From positions 1-64,000 of the forward strand of contig JABBOH010000009.1 of NCBI GenBank assembly GCA_019351895.1: 64,000 bases of DNA, in the 5' to 3' direction. The position numbers and the translations under genes were made by a program. This stretch comes from Pseudomonadota bacterium. GTDB lineage: Bacteria; Pseudomonadota; Alphaproteobacteria; Acetobacterales; Acetobacteraceae. This document shows, one piece after another, positions 1-9,041 of this stretch; positions within the stretch are counted from its first letter, which is position 1, and the number at the start of each line of letters is the position of its first letter. The notes beneath the pieces are model-generated. The model searched no databases. It was given only the letters and a program-made list of their open reading frames with translations, and was not told where the DNA came from.

Positions 1-117
1 CTCCATCGACGCCCAAGAGGCCGTCACGGCGCTATAGGTGGAGGCGTGGCGGCGCGCAACCGAACAAGCACGGGAAATGCTCCCTAAGCCCAGACGCCAA
101 TTTGGCCGCCCGTTCGG

Positions 118-1125
118 TCATCCCGCCAGCCGCGTCGGCGGCGGATGGAGCGTGAGCCCGGGCGCATTCCGGGCGAGTCCGTGCCACACCGCGACCTGCG
201 CCCGCATATCCCGATCGCCCTCGGCCCACCGCCGTGCGAGGGTGCCGGCCGCGAAGTCATAGCCCTTGAGGGCCGTCTCCTCCGACAGTGCCTCGTAGGC
301 GAGCATCATGACATCACCGCCCGGTTCGTGGCCGCGCCACATCGTCTCCCGCGACGTCAGGGCGATCCGCGTCTGGCTCGCGAACAAAAGGTCGTTCTGC
401 CGTTGCGCGGCTTCGCCTAGACCCCGCGGCAGCGGGGCGGCGCTCGGAAAGAGATCGACCGCAAAAACCGTTAGCCGATCCGCCCGGTGGCTGAAGGTCT
501 CGTCGAGCACCAGACCTACCGGCAGGTTCGCGGAAAATCCGCCATCGACCAGCGGCCGAGCCTCGATCTCCACAGGCGGAAAGTCGGGGATCAAGGCCGT
601 GCTTGCCATGATGTGGTCGATCCCGACCGCGCCCGACCGAGTGTCGAAGACACGCTCCTCGCCCGACGCAAGATCGGTCGCGACGACCGTGAGCCGCATC
701 GGCCCGGTGTTCACGCGCTCGAAATCGACAAGCTCCGCGATGAGCCGCTTCATGGCGGCGGCATCGAACAATCCGGGACGGGCGTCGGCGCCTGTCAGGT
801 CGGGCGGCCGCAGGGTGAAAAGGCCGGGACGGCCCATCAACCGGCTTGTCAACGCCTGCGCATACTGCAAAGGCCGACGCATGGGTTGCGGGAACAAGTT
901 TTGGAACCCGTCAAGGGCTGCGGCCCGGTCCCAGAACCGCCGCAGGGCCGCATTCCTGCGGCCGGGAGCGTTGCCGGCGATGATGGCCGCGGTCACCGCA
1001 CCGATGGATGTTCCGGCTACCCAGCCGGGTTCTATCCCCTCCGCCTCCAGAGCTGTCCAAGCGCCGGCGTGGTAGGCCCCGAGCGCGTTACCGCCGCTCA
1101 GGACCAGGATGGGCGGCGGAGCCAT
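118..1125 (-). CDS. Patatin-like phospholipase family protein
   Basis: Predicted serine acyl hydrolase of about 335 residues. The N-terminus reads LVLSGGNALGAYHAG, the glycine-rich oxyanion-hole loop of patatins. It is followed by the nucleophile elbow GTSIGAV (GxSxG), and later by LVDGGFSAN, which carries the Asp of the Ser-Asp dyad. The open frame extends upstream, but that extension runs inside the preceding dehydrogenase gene. I chose the ATG at 1125 because the dehydrogenase stop lies one base before it (TGA-C-ATG), which implies translational coupling. No signal peptide or membrane segment is evident, so it probably acts in the cytoplasm or at the inner membrane face. The acyl substrate cannot be inferred. 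The family call is secure. Confidence 0.88.
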   Translation of the reverse strand: MAPPPILVLSGGNALGAYHAGAWTALEAEGIEPGWVAGTSIGAVTAAIIAGNAPGRRNAALRRFWDRAAALDGFQNLFPQPMRRPLQYAQALTSRLMGRPGLFTLRPPDLTGADARPGLFDAAAMKRLIAELVDFERVNTGPMRLTVVATDLASGEERVFDTRSGAVGIDHIMASTALIPDFPPVEIEARPLVDGGFSANLPVGLVLDETFSHRADRLTVFAVDLFPSAAPLPRGLGEAAQRQNDLLFASQTRIALTSRETMWRGHEPGGDVMMLAYEALSEETALKGYDFAAGTLARRWAEGDRDMRAQVAVWHGLARNAPGLTLHPPPTRLAG

Positions 1126-1126
1126 G

Positions 1127-2128
1127 TCACAACCGGCGCGAGGCGGCCGTCGCCAGGGCCAGCGCCACCACGCCGAGCGCCACGCGTGCCGGCGGATTCT
1201 TTTGCAGCCACCATTGCAGGCTGGAGGACCGGGATTCCCGGTCGAAGGGGCCGTGCGTCCCGGCCGGAACTTGCGCGGCGGCGAAAACGCCTGGATCGCG
1301 CGCCGCGACGACACCGCGGCGGCGCGTCTGCTGCGTGAACGTGCCGAGTAGGCCCGCCACGCGGTCGAGCAGCCCTGGCGCCAAAGCATTGCCGAGGCTG
1401 AAGCCGGTCGTGGCCCCCCCGACCTGCCACTCACGCCGCTGCATATGGGCCGCGCGGTAGATTGCCTCGGCGATGATCTCCGGCTGGTAGATGGGCGGCG
1501 GCGGACGTGGGGCCTTGCGCATGACCGACCCGGCGTGGCTGTAGAAGGGCGTGTTGACCGCCGGCGGATGCACGAGCGTCAGATGGACTGCCGACCCTTC
1601 GTCCAAAAGTTCCGCGCGGACGGCCTCGGTGAAGCCGCGCAAGGCATATTTCGTGGCCGAGTAGGCGGATTGCAGCGGCACGCCGCGGAAGGCGATGGCG
1701 GATGCGATCTGGATAATGGTTCCCTGGTTGCGCGGGCGCATGTGCGACAGGGCCACGCGCGTTCCGTTGGCGGTGCCGATCAGGTTGACCTCGATCACTT
1801 GGCGGAACGCGTTCTCCGGCACTTCCGTGAACTTGCCGTAGAAGCTTATGCCGGCATTGTTTACCCAAACGTCGATCGGGCCGAGAGCGGCTTCGAGCGC
1901 GGCTGCCGCCTCCGCGAGGCGCCTGCTGTCGGTCACGTCCGCGACCTCGACATGGACCTTGCCGCCAAAGGACGCCACCTGATCGCGCGCTAACATCAGA
2001 GCATTTTCGCCGCGGCCGATAAGGCCGACATTCCATCCCTGCTGCGCGAAATAAAGCGCGGCTGCCAGCCCGATACCCGAGCCTCCGCCTGTGATGATGA
2101 CAGTCCGGTTGATCATCACGGGCGACAT
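1127..2128 (-). CDS. SDR family oxidoreductase with C-terminal hydrophobic tail
   Basis: Classical short-chain dehydrogenase/reductase. It shows the cofactor loop GGGSGIG, the NNAG motif, a catalytic Ser region (IASAIAF) and the active-site YSATK (YxxxK). At about 333 residues it is longer than the usual 250. The extra C-terminal region ends in a short hydrophobic stretch (VALGVVALALATAA) that could anchor it to the membrane. Two ATGs are possible, 2128 and 2116. A purine-rich AAGAGGAGA lies immediately before 2128, so the spacing is too short for 2128 and slightly long for 2116. It is coupled to the downstream patatin-like gene. The substrate is unknown; lipid or quinone-like carbonyls are possible given the partner. 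Confidence 0.86.
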   Translation of the reverse strand: MSPVMINRTVIITGGGSGIGLAAALYFAQQGWNVGLIGRGENALMLARDQVASFGGKVHVEVADVTDSRRLAEAAAALEAALGPIDVWVNNAGISFYGKFTEVPENAFRQVIEVNLIGTANGTRVALSHMRPRNQGTIIQIASAIAFRGVPLQSAYSATKYALRGFTEAVRAELLDEGSAVHLTLVHPPAVNTPFYSHAGSVMRKAPRPPPPIYQPEIIAEAIYRAAHMQRREWQVGGATTGFSLGNALAPGLLDRVAGLLGTFTQQTRRRGVVAARDPGVFAAAQVPAGTHGPFDRESRSSSLQWWLQKNPPARVALGVVALALATAASRRL

Positions 2129-2368
2129 TCTCCTCTTGGTTGGTGCTGCTCGTTTGCTGGCGGCAGTTGCGTTTCCAGGCGGCGCTTTCAAGCAGACGGC
2201 CGATCACAAGCCCGCTCGCATCGAAACGCTTCGCCACGGTTCGCTGAAATGACTAGATTTTCACGGATGCGCCTCAACTCCCCGTGAAGGATCATCATCA
2301 CCCCGGACGTTCTTCCCCATATCCCGCATTAACGCGGAGCAATTCGGAATTACGAGGAAGAGATCTGC

Positions 2369-3466
2369 ATGAGAGTGCTCGTGACCGGCGGAGCGGGGTT
2401 CATTGGCTGCCATCTGAGCCGGGCGCTGCTGGCCGAAGGATATGAGGTTCGCGTTCTCGACCGATTTATCGAGCAGGTTCACGGCGGTGCCACTCCGCCC
2501 GACCCGGTTCTCCGGTCGGTTGAAGTTGTCGATGCCGACATCCGCGACGCGGATGCGGTGGCGCAGGCTCTGCGGGGCGTTGACAAGGTGGTTCATCTGG
2601 CCGCCGAAGTCGGTGTCGGCCAGAGCATGTATGAGATCGACCGCTATGTCGGAGTAAACGACCTCGGGACGGCGGTGCTCCTGAAGGCGCTGATCGCGCA
2701 GCCCGTGCGGCGGCTGGTGGTGGCTTCATCGATGAGCATCTACGGCGAGGGCCTCTATAAGACAGCCGACGGCCGCTTGCTCGAAGAAGTGCGCCGCCAG
2801 GGCACGGGGGGCTGGGATCCGCGCGACGAAGACGGCGGGACGCTGATCCCCGTGCCAACGCCGGAGTGGAAACGTCCAGTTCTGTCCTCGGTCTATGCGA
2901 TCACGAAATACACTCAGGAACGCCTTTGCCTGAACGTGGGGCCAGCCTACGGGATGGAAAGCGTGGCACTCCGCATGTTCAACGTCTTCGGCGCGGGACA
3001 GGCGCTGTCCAACCCGTACACCGGCGTGCTGGCGATTTTTGCGTCTCGCATCCTCAACGGCCAGCCGCCGATGATCTTCGAGGATGGCCAGCAGCAACGC
3101 GACTTCGTGCATGTCGAGGACGTGGCGCAGGCCTTTGTGCTGGCACTTGAGGAGCCCAAGGCCGCAGGTGGCGTGTTCAACGTCGGTAGCGGCAAGCGCA
3201 CGACCGTGGAGGACGTGGCGCTGTTGCTTGCCCGCTCGATGGGGCGCGCCGACCTCGCACCCGAATTCCTGCACAAGGCGCGGGCGGGCGACATCCGCCA
3301 CTGCTTCGCCGATCTCAGCCACGCCCGCAGCGTTCTTGGCTATGAACCTCGGCGAAGCCTGGAGGACGGCGTACCGGAATTGGCGGACTGGCTCGCGCGC
3401 CAAAACGCGACCGACCGTGTGCTCGACGCTCGCCGTGAACTTGAGGCGAGGGGACTCGTCGCATGA
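2369..3466 (+). CDS. NAD-dependent epimerase/dehydratase (extended SDR)
   Basis: First gene of an eight-gene run. The N-terminus MRVLVTGGAGFIG is the extended-SDR dinucleotide loop (GxxGxxG), and the active-site YAITK (YxxxK) follows an SSMSIYGEG segment. The C-terminal part (QQRDFVHVEDVAQA, FNVGSGKRTTVEDV) is the usual nucleotide-sugar binding half. The length of 365 residues is normal for the family. AGGAAG lies 8 bases before the ATG. The likely role is epimerisation or dehydration of a sugar nucleotide supplied to the glycosyltransferases downstream; the exact sugar cannot be read from sequence. The stop overlaps the next start (ATGA). Confidence 0.88.
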   Translation: MRVLVTGGAGFIGCHLSRALLAEGYEVRVLDRFIEQVHGGATPPDPVLRSVEVVDADIRDADAVAQALRGVDKVVHLAAEVGVGQSMYEIDRYVGVNDLGTAVLLKALIAQPVRRLVVASSMSIYGEGLYKTADGRLLEEVRRQGTGGWDPRDEDGGTLIPVPTPEWKRPVLSSVYAITKYTQERLCLNVGPAYGMESVALRMFNVFGAGQALSNPYTGVLAIFASRILNGQPPMIFEDGQQQRDFVHVEDVAQAFVLALEEPKAAGGVFNVGSGKRTTVEDVALLLARSMGRADLAPEFLHKARAGDIRHCFADLSHARSVLGYEPRRSLEDGVPELADWLARQNATDRVLDARRELEARGLVA

Positions 3467-5511
3467 GCGGCGAGCGAAGTTCCACCCCGCCTCCGGCACC
3501 GGCCGCGCTCGGCTTCGTGCAGTGGTTCCGGCTCGGTGAGCACCGGCACGCGGAGGAGGCCGCCGCCGCGCTCGAAGCGATGGGTATCCGTCACTTGCGC
3601 ACGCACCTCTCCTGGGCCGACTACCACGCGCCGGGTGGGCAGAAGTGGTACGATTGGCTGTTGCCGATGCTGGGGGCGCGCTTCGACCTGCTGCCTTGCG
3701 TGCACTACACGCCACCTGCCCTCGCCGAGGATGGGAGAACCGCCGCGCCGCCGCGCGATCTCAAGGCGCTCGCGGACTTCGTCGATCTCGTCATCGATCG
3801 TCATGGCGATACCTTCACGTGGCTCGAGCTATGGAACGAACCGAACAACATCCTCGACTGGGACTGGCGGCTCGATCACGACTGGCTGAAGTTTTCCGAA
3901 ATGCTCGGCAATGCGGCCTTTTGGGCGCGAGAGCGCGGCAAGCGCGTCGTGCTGCCCGCGAGCTGCCCCACGGATCTTCATTGGCTGAGGCTGATGGGCC
4001 AGCGCGGCTTGCTCGATGTCGTCGATGCTGTCGGTATTCACGGTTTTCCGGGCACCTGGGAGTCGCAGCACGCCGGCGTATGGCGCGGTTGGGCCGTGCT
4101 GGCGTCCGAAGTGCGGCAGACAATTGCCCCGTTCAACGCGAACGCTGAGATCTGGGTAACCGAGACCGGCTATTCCTGCTGGCGGCACGACCCTGCGCCG
4201 CAACTCGCAGCCATCGCGGCGGCGCTGGAAGCGCCCGTGTCCCGCATCTACTGGTATGGGCTACGGGACCTGCCCGACGATATCGTGGTTCAGGAAGGGC
4301 CACACTTCGACGAACGGCACTATCATTTTGGCGTCGACTACGCCGACGGGCGTCCCAAGCTCCTCGGGCGGCTGCTGCGGGATGGCGGCGTGGAGGCGGT
4401 GCGTGCGGTGGCCGAACTCACGGTGCCTGCGCTCGTAAAAACCAAGCCGCTCCTGATCACCGGTGGGGCCGGCTTCATCGGGGCCAACCTCGCTCATCGG
4501 CTGGCCAGCAGCGGCGAGCATGTGCTGATCTATGATGGGCTGGCGCGCCCCGGCGTGGAGCAGAACCTCGGCTGGCTCCGCCGCCTCTTTCCGGATCGGA
4601 TCGCCTTTGCCCTGGCCGATACGCGCGACCGCGCCGCTGTGGTCCAGGCGACGTCCGATGCATCCGCCGTCTTCCATCTGGCGGCTCAGGTGGCGGTGAC
4701 GACAAGTCTGGAGAACCCCGAGGATGATCTCCAGACCAATATTCTTGGCACCATCAACGTTCTGGAGGCTCTGCGCCGGCGCGGCGCCAAGGTGCCGATA
4801 ATTTTCGCGAGCACCAACAAGGTTTATGGCGATCTTGCACAGGTCGAGCTTGCTCTCTCCGACGCCGCCTGGCTGCCGCGCGATGCGGTTCTGCGCGAAC
4901 ACGGCTTCAACGAAGACATGCCGCTTGCCTTTGCAACGCCCTATGGATGCTCCAAGGGAGCGGCCGACCAATACGTGCTCGACTACGCGAACAGCTTCGG
5001 CGTCCCGAGTTGCGTGCTCCGGATGAGCTGCATCTACGGGCCGCGTCAGCTTGGGACCGAGGATCAGGGGTGGGTCGCGCACTTCATGCTGAGGGCGGCG
5101 CAGGGCAAACCCATCACCTTGTTCGGTGACGGTCATCAGGTGCGCGACATTCTGTTCGTCTCGGACGCGGTTTCCGCCTATGTCTCGGCCTGGAAGCGCA
5201 TCGGCCGCGTCTCCGGCAGTGCCTTCAATCTTGGTGGAGGCGCCGAGAATGCCGTTAGTCTCCTGCAGCTTCTCTCACACATGCAGACGCTGATGGGGAA
5301 GCAGATCGATATCCGCTTCGAGGATTGGCGGCCGCACGATCAACGTTACTTCGTGGCGGACAGCCGCCGCGCGCGTCAGGTGCTTGATCTGGCAAATCCT
5401 GTGCGCTGGCGAGAGGGGACGATGCTGTTGATGCGTGAGATCGCGGAGCGTCATGGCGTGCGCCTTGCTGGCGATGAGCGGCGGTCTGCGCCGGCGATGG
5501 TGCCGGCATGA
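3463..5511 (+). CDS. Fusion: clan GH-A glycosidase-like domain + CDP-paratose-2-epimerase-like SDR
   Basis: A 682-residue two-domain protein. Residues 1 to about 325 resemble a clan GH-A (beta/alpha)8 glycosidase: WLELWNEPNN places a candidate acid/base Glu near residue 126, and WVTETGYS places a candidate nucleophile Glu near residue 234. There is no signal peptide, so it is probably cytosolic. From about residue 328 a complete extended SDR begins (LLITGGAGFIGANL), with ASTNKVYGD, YGCSKGAADQY (YxxxK) and FGDGHQVRD. The NKVYGD/QVRD pattern is typical of CDP-paratose/tyvelose 2-epimerase relatives. The junction is continuous, with no stop or frame change. The 5-prime end overlaps the previous gene and the 3-prime end overlaps the radical SAM gene, both by ATGA. 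The substrate of either half is unknown. Confidence 0.85.
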   Translation: MSGERSSTPPPAPAALGFVQWFRLGEHRHAEEAAAALEAMGIRHLRTHLSWADYHAPGGQKWYDWLLPMLGARFDLLPCVHYTPPALAEDGRTAAPPRDLKALADFVDLVIDRHGDTFTWLELWNEPNNILDWDWRLDHDWLKFSEMLGNAAFWARERGKRVVLPASCPTDLHWLRLMGQRGLLDVVDAVGIHGFPGTWESQHAGVWRGWAVLASEVRQTIAPFNANAEIWVTETGYSCWRHDPAPQLAAIAAALEAPVSRIYWYGLRDLPDDIVVQEGPHFDERHYHFGVDYADGRPKLLGRLLRDGGVEAVRAVAELTVPALVKTKPLLITGGAGFIGANLAHRLASSGEHVLIYDGLARPGVEQNLGWLRRLFPDRIAFALADTRDRAAVVQATSDASAVFHLAAQVAVTTSLENPEDDLQTNILGTINVLEALRRRGAKVPIIFASTNKVYGDLAQVELALSDAAWLPRDAVLREHGFNEDMPLAFATPYGCSKGAADQYVLDYANSFGVPSCVLRMSCIYGPRQLGTEDQGWVAHFMLRAAQGKPITLFGDGHQVRDILFVSDAVSAYVSAWKRIGRVSGSAFNLGGGAENAVSLLQLLSHMQTLMGKQIDIRFEDWRPHDQRYFVADSRRARQVLDLANPVRWREGTMLLMREIAERHGVRLAGDERRSAPAMVPA

Positions 5512-6791
5512 AGGTCGCCCTCATCAACCCGTCGTGGGACTATCGCCACAGCATCTACTTCGGCTGCCGGGCCGCGCACCTTCCGCTGGAACTCGGCTAC
5601 AGCAAGGCTTTGCTGGAGACGGATGGGCATCAGGTTCTCATGCTCGACGGCCAGATCCAGGGTCTTGACACCACCGCGATCGCGGATCGGGTGCGTGACT
5701 TCGCGCCTGACATGACCGTCGTCACCACAGCGCCGACGTATCTGTTCTGGCGCTGCGCACCACCCGAGCTTCGGGTGCCGCGACAGATGTTGGCGGCGCT
5801 CGGAAGCGACGGGGGCATGAAGGTGGCCGTCGGTCCGCACGGTTCGGCGACGCCGGGACCGGTGCTGCGCAAGCTTGGCGTCGACATTGTCGTGCGTGGT
5901 GAATGCGAGGAGGTGGTGGCCGCCCTCGCGGCCGGGCCGGCGCGGCGCGACGTTCCCGGCACCGCCTATCTCGACGGCACGGGGCAGGTGCAGGTGGTAG
6001 GCGAGCCTGCGGCGACGCGCTTCACGGACGCTCCCGCACTCCATTGGCCGGGGGATTGGGTACTGCGCCACGATCACCATCATCACCGCTTCGACGCCGC
6101 GCCAGTGGGTCCAGGCGCCGAGGTTGAAGCATCACGCGGCTGCCCCTATGCGTGCACCTTCTGCGCCAAGATCGATTTCCGCGACCGTTACCGGAAGCGC
6201 GACCTCGACGTCCTGCTGGCGGAGATCGACGGTCTCATCGCCCAGGGCGTGACCTACATTTATTTTATCGACGAGATTTTCCTGCCGCGCGGCGATCTGT
6301 TGCATGCGCTTCGCGAGCGCGCGGTGCAATTCGGTATCCAGACGCGCATCGACCTCTGGAAGCCGGAGATGCTCGATCTTTTGGGTGAGGCGGGCTGCGT
6401 GTCGATCGAGGCTGGGGTGGAGAGCCTGACGGTCGAGGGCCGCGCGTTGCTTGCCAAGAAATGCAAGCTCGACACCGACCAACTCAGTGCGCTTCTGATG
6501 CACGCTCGCAAGTCGGTGCCCTTTGTGCAGGCGAACCTCATCCGCGCCGAGGAGAATGAGATGGTGCTGGTGGCGGAGTGGCGCGCGCAGTTGCATGACT
6601 GCGGTGTGTGGGCGAATGATCCCGTGCCACTCTTTCCCTACCCCAGCGCGCCGGAGTATCGGCGCCTTTGGGGCATGCCGGACGACCAAGCATGGGAACG
6701 TGCGCTGGATCATTATCTACGTCAGTTCGACTCGTTCAGCGACATTCAGGAAGATCAGCCCTTGCCGCTCGTGGAGCTAGAGGCTTCATGA
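5508..6791 (+). CDS. B12-binding-domain radical SAM enzyme
   Basis: A 427-residue class B-like radical SAM protein. Residues 1 to about 190 form a Rossmann-like cobalamin-binding region (MKVALINPSWDY..., VAVGPHGSATPG). The radical SAM cluster motif CPYACTFC (CxxxCxxC) is at about residues 212-219. It is followed by the TIM-barrel half with YIYFIDEIFLPRGDLLHAL. The classical DxHxxG base-off motif is absent; LDGQIQG occupies that position, as in many B12 radical SAM methylases. I recall an NCBI family, TIGR04295, for proteins of this architecture; I could not check it here. Such enzymes usually methylate or rearrange unactivated carbons, here perhaps on a sugar or lipid made by the neighbours. 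The gene is embedded in the operon by ATGA overlaps at both ends. Confidence 0.88.
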   Translation: MKVALINPSWDYRHSIYFGCRAAHLPLELGYSKALLETDGHQVLMLDGQIQGLDTTAIADRVRDFAPDMTVVTTAPTYLFWRCAPPELRVPRQMLAALGSDGGMKVAVGPHGSATPGPVLRKLGVDIVVRGECEEVVAALAAGPARRDVPGTAYLDGTGQVQVVGEPAATRFTDAPALHWPGDWVLRHDHHHHRFDAAPVGPGAEVEASRGCPYACTFCAKIDFRDRYRKRDLDVLLAEIDGLIAQGVTYIYFIDEIFLPRGDLLHALRERAVQFGIQTRIDLWKPEMLDLLGEAGCVSIEAGVESLTVEGRALLAKKCKLDTDQLSALLMHARKSVPFVQANLIRAEENEMVLVAEWRAQLHDCGVWANDPVPLFPYPSAPEYRRLWGMPDDQAWERALDHYLRQFDSFSDIQEDQPLPLVELEAS

Positions 6792-7915
6792 CCAATCAAC
6801 AAGCGCCCAAGAAGGTGTTGCTCTCGACGGATGCCGTCGGCGGCATATGGTCATACACGATTGAGCTTGCACGCGCCTTCTCCCGCCGTCGGGTGGAGGT
6901 AGAGATCGCCGTGCTCGGGCCAACGGCGACGACCACGCAAGCCGCGACGGTCGCGGAACTTCCGCTCGTGCGGCTCCATCAGTTGGGTGTGGCGCTCGAT
7001 TGGACGGCGCAGGAGCCGAGCGATCTCGCGATTGCCTCGAACGCGCTGGCAAGCCTCGCTCAGCATCTCGCGGTGGACACGATCCAGCTGCACACGCCTG
7101 CGTTGGTTGCGCAGTCGATTTGGCATGCGCCTGTTCTCGCGGTCGTGCATTCCTGCGTCGGCACATGGTGGCGCGCCGTGCGGCAAGGGCCGCCGCCGGA
7201 GGATTTCCAGTGGCGCATGGCCACCATGAAGGCGGGGCTCGCCTCTGCACACGCGCTGCTGGCGCCAAGCCATGCCTTCGCCGACATGGTGCGTGAGACC
7301 TACAGTCTCCCGGTTTCGCCGGCCGTCGTTCATAACGCGCGTGCGAATGTCACGGGCGAGATGAGGGATGGGTCGGCGCGCCACGGCGTACTGACCGCGG
7401 GACGGCTTTGGGATGAGGGCAAGAACGTCGTGGTCCTTGAAAGGGCAGCCTCCATGATGCCCAGCGTGCCGATCATGGCGGCCGGTGCGACGGAGGGCCC
7501 GCATGGTGCCACCATCCAACTCGAGCGGCTTCGGCTCCTTGGCATGCTGGATGAAGGCGATATGGGGGCGGCGTTGGCCGGCGCTCGTGTTTTCGCCTCG
7601 CCTGCATTGTATGAGCCCTTTGGCCTTGGCGTCCTTGAGGCGGCGCAGTCGGGCTTGCCGCTTGTGCTTGCCGACATCGCTACGTTCCGCGAGTTATGGG
7701 ATGGGGCGGCAATCTTCCTGCCGCCACGAGACGCCGAGATCTGGGGGGCAACGTTGGCCGCGCTTCATGCCGATCCCGTAGGTTGCCGCCGCTGGGGCAT
7801 GAAGGCGCGTGCGCGGTCCGCGAGTTACACCGTGGAGCGCTTCGATGGTGCGATGTGGGAGAAGCACTGCCAGCTTCTCCAGGCATCCGCCACCCACACC
7901 TCCGCAGCGGCGTGA
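6788..7915 (+). CDS. Glycosyltransferase family 4 (group 1)
   Basis: GT-B fold glycosyltransferase of 375 residues. The N-terminus has the glycine loop DAVGGIWSYTIELA. The C-terminal domain has GRLWDEGKN and the EX7E motif EPFGLGVLE that contacts the sugar nucleotide in GT4 enzymes. An upstream in-frame extension exists but lies inside the radical SAM gene. The ATG at 6788 overlaps that gene's stop as ATGA and gives a normal family N-terminus. There is no membrane segment, so it is likely a cytoplasmic or peripheral enzyme that adds one sugar to the cluster's product. Confidence 0.87.
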   Translation: MTNQQAPKKVLLSTDAVGGIWSYTIELARAFSRRRVEVEIAVLGPTATTTQAATVAELPLVRLHQLGVALDWTAQEPSDLAIASNALASLAQHLAVDTIQLHTPALVAQSIWHAPVLAVVHSCVGTWWRAVRQGPPPEDFQWRMATMKAGLASAHALLAPSHAFADMVRETYSLPVSPAVVHNARANVTGEMRDGSARHGVLTAGRLWDEGKNVVVLERAASMMPSVPIMAAGATEGPHGATIQLERLRLLGMLDEGDMGAALAGARVFASPALYEPFGLGVLEAAQSGLPLVLADIATFRELWDGAAIFLPPRDAEIWGATLAALHADPVGCRRWGMKARARSASYTVERFDGAMWEKHCQLLQASATHTSAAA

Positions 7916-7922
7916 GGCCAGC

Positions 7923-9041
7923 ATGAAAATTGTCTACTTCACGCATTCCCTTATCTCCTGCTGGAACCATGGCAACGCCCACTTCCTACGCGGCGTGATG
8001 CGCGCGCTGGTTGCCGACGGTCACGACGTGCGCCTGTATGAGCCCGAACAAAGCTGGAGCCGTGAGAACCTTCTGGCAGAGGGCGGCGAGGCAGCAAGGG
8101 AAGGCTTCGCCGAGACGTTCCCGACGCTCGCCCCGCGTGTCTCGATTATGCGCGACGACGCTGAAAGCCTCGATGCCGCCCTGGACGGCGCTGACATCGT
8201 TGTGGTTCACGAATGGAATGAGCCGCCACTCGTTGCGGCGGTCGGTCAGCGGCGTCTGCGGAATGCGGGTTTTGCATTGCTCTTTCACGACACGCATCAT
8301 CGCATGGTGAGCGACCCGCAGGCGATGGCGCGCTACGACCTTTCCGCGTACGATGGGGTGCTGGCATTTGGCGAGACGCTGAGCGAGGCCTATCGCCGCC
8401 ACGGCTGGGGTGACCGCGTGTTCACTTGGCACGAGGCCGCCGACACAGCCCTTTTCCACCCGCCCAGTCAACCGGTGCAACGCGCCGGAGCCGTCTGGAT
8501 TGGCAACTGGGGGGATGGTGAGCGGAGCGCCGAACTTCACGATTACATGCTGTCGCCGGTATCAGCACTGCAAGTTCCGCTCGACATCTATGGCGTCCGC
8601 TACCCCAGGGAGGTTGAAGTCGAGCTGGTACGGCGCGGAGTGCACTATCATGGGTGGGCTCCGAATGCGCGTGCGCCGGAAATCTTCGCGCGGCATCTAT
8701 TAACACTCCACGTGCCGCGCCGCTTCTACGTGACCCAGCTTCGAGGCATCCCTACAATCCGCGTCTTCGAAGCCTTGGCCTGCGGCATTCCGCTGCTCTC
8801 GGCTCCCTGGGAGGACTCCGAGTCTCTTTTTTCGCCCGGTCGCGACTTCCTGCAGGCGCGCACCCCGAAAGAGATGCAGTCGCTGATGCAGGACTTGCTG
8901 CACGACAGAACTCTCCGAGAAAGTCTGGCCGCCCAAGGTTGGCGAACCATACAGGATCGGCACAGCTGCGTTCATCGCGCTCAGCAGTTGCTAGGCATTG
9001 TCGAGCAACTCCGTGATGCCTCTGCACAGGAGGCTGCGTGA
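7923..9041 (+). CDS. CgeB-like glycosyltransferase, first of three
   Basis: A 372-residue GT-B type protein resembling the CgeB (spore maturation) family. It starts MKIVYFTHSLISCWNHGNA, has a Rossmann-like first half (DVRLYEPEQSW, ADIVVVHEWNEP), then a C-terminal GT1-like half with IRVFEALACGIPLLSAPWED. The start at 7923 is preceded by GAGG in the previous gene's terminal bases. A longer in-frame frame exists but lies wholly inside the preceding gene. The two following genes share the same N-terminal pattern and length, so the three look like tandem paralogues. The donor and acceptor are unknown. Confidence 0.78.
   Translation: MKIVYFTHSLISCWNHGNAHFLRGVMRALVADGHDVRLYEPEQSWSRENLLAEGGEAAREGFAETFPTLAPRVSIMRDDAESLDAALDGADIVVVHEWNEPPLVAAVGQRRLRNAGFALLFHDTHHRMVSDPQAMARYDLSAYDGVLAFGETLSEAYRRHGWGDRVFTWHEAADTALFHPPSQPVQRAGAVWIGNWGDGERSAELHDYMLSPVSALQVPLDIYGVRYPREVEVELVRRGVHYHGWAPNARAPEIFARHLLTLHVPRRFYVTQLRGIPTIRVFEALACGIPLLSAPWEDSESLFSPGRDFLQARTPKEMQSLMQDLLHDRTLRESLAAQGWRTIQDRHSCVHRAQQLLGIVEQLRDASAQEAA

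Noticed and set aside
118-1434. Long version (438 codons) of the patatin-like gene
   Set aside because: The first 103 codons lie inside the dehydrogenase gene and are Arg-rich; the family N-terminus starts at the ATG at 1125.
2261-2287. TCACGG...CCGTGA inverted repeat upstream of the glycan operon
   Set aside because: Only 6-bp arms with a 15-base loop; at this GC content such pairs arise by chance, and no operator family matches it.
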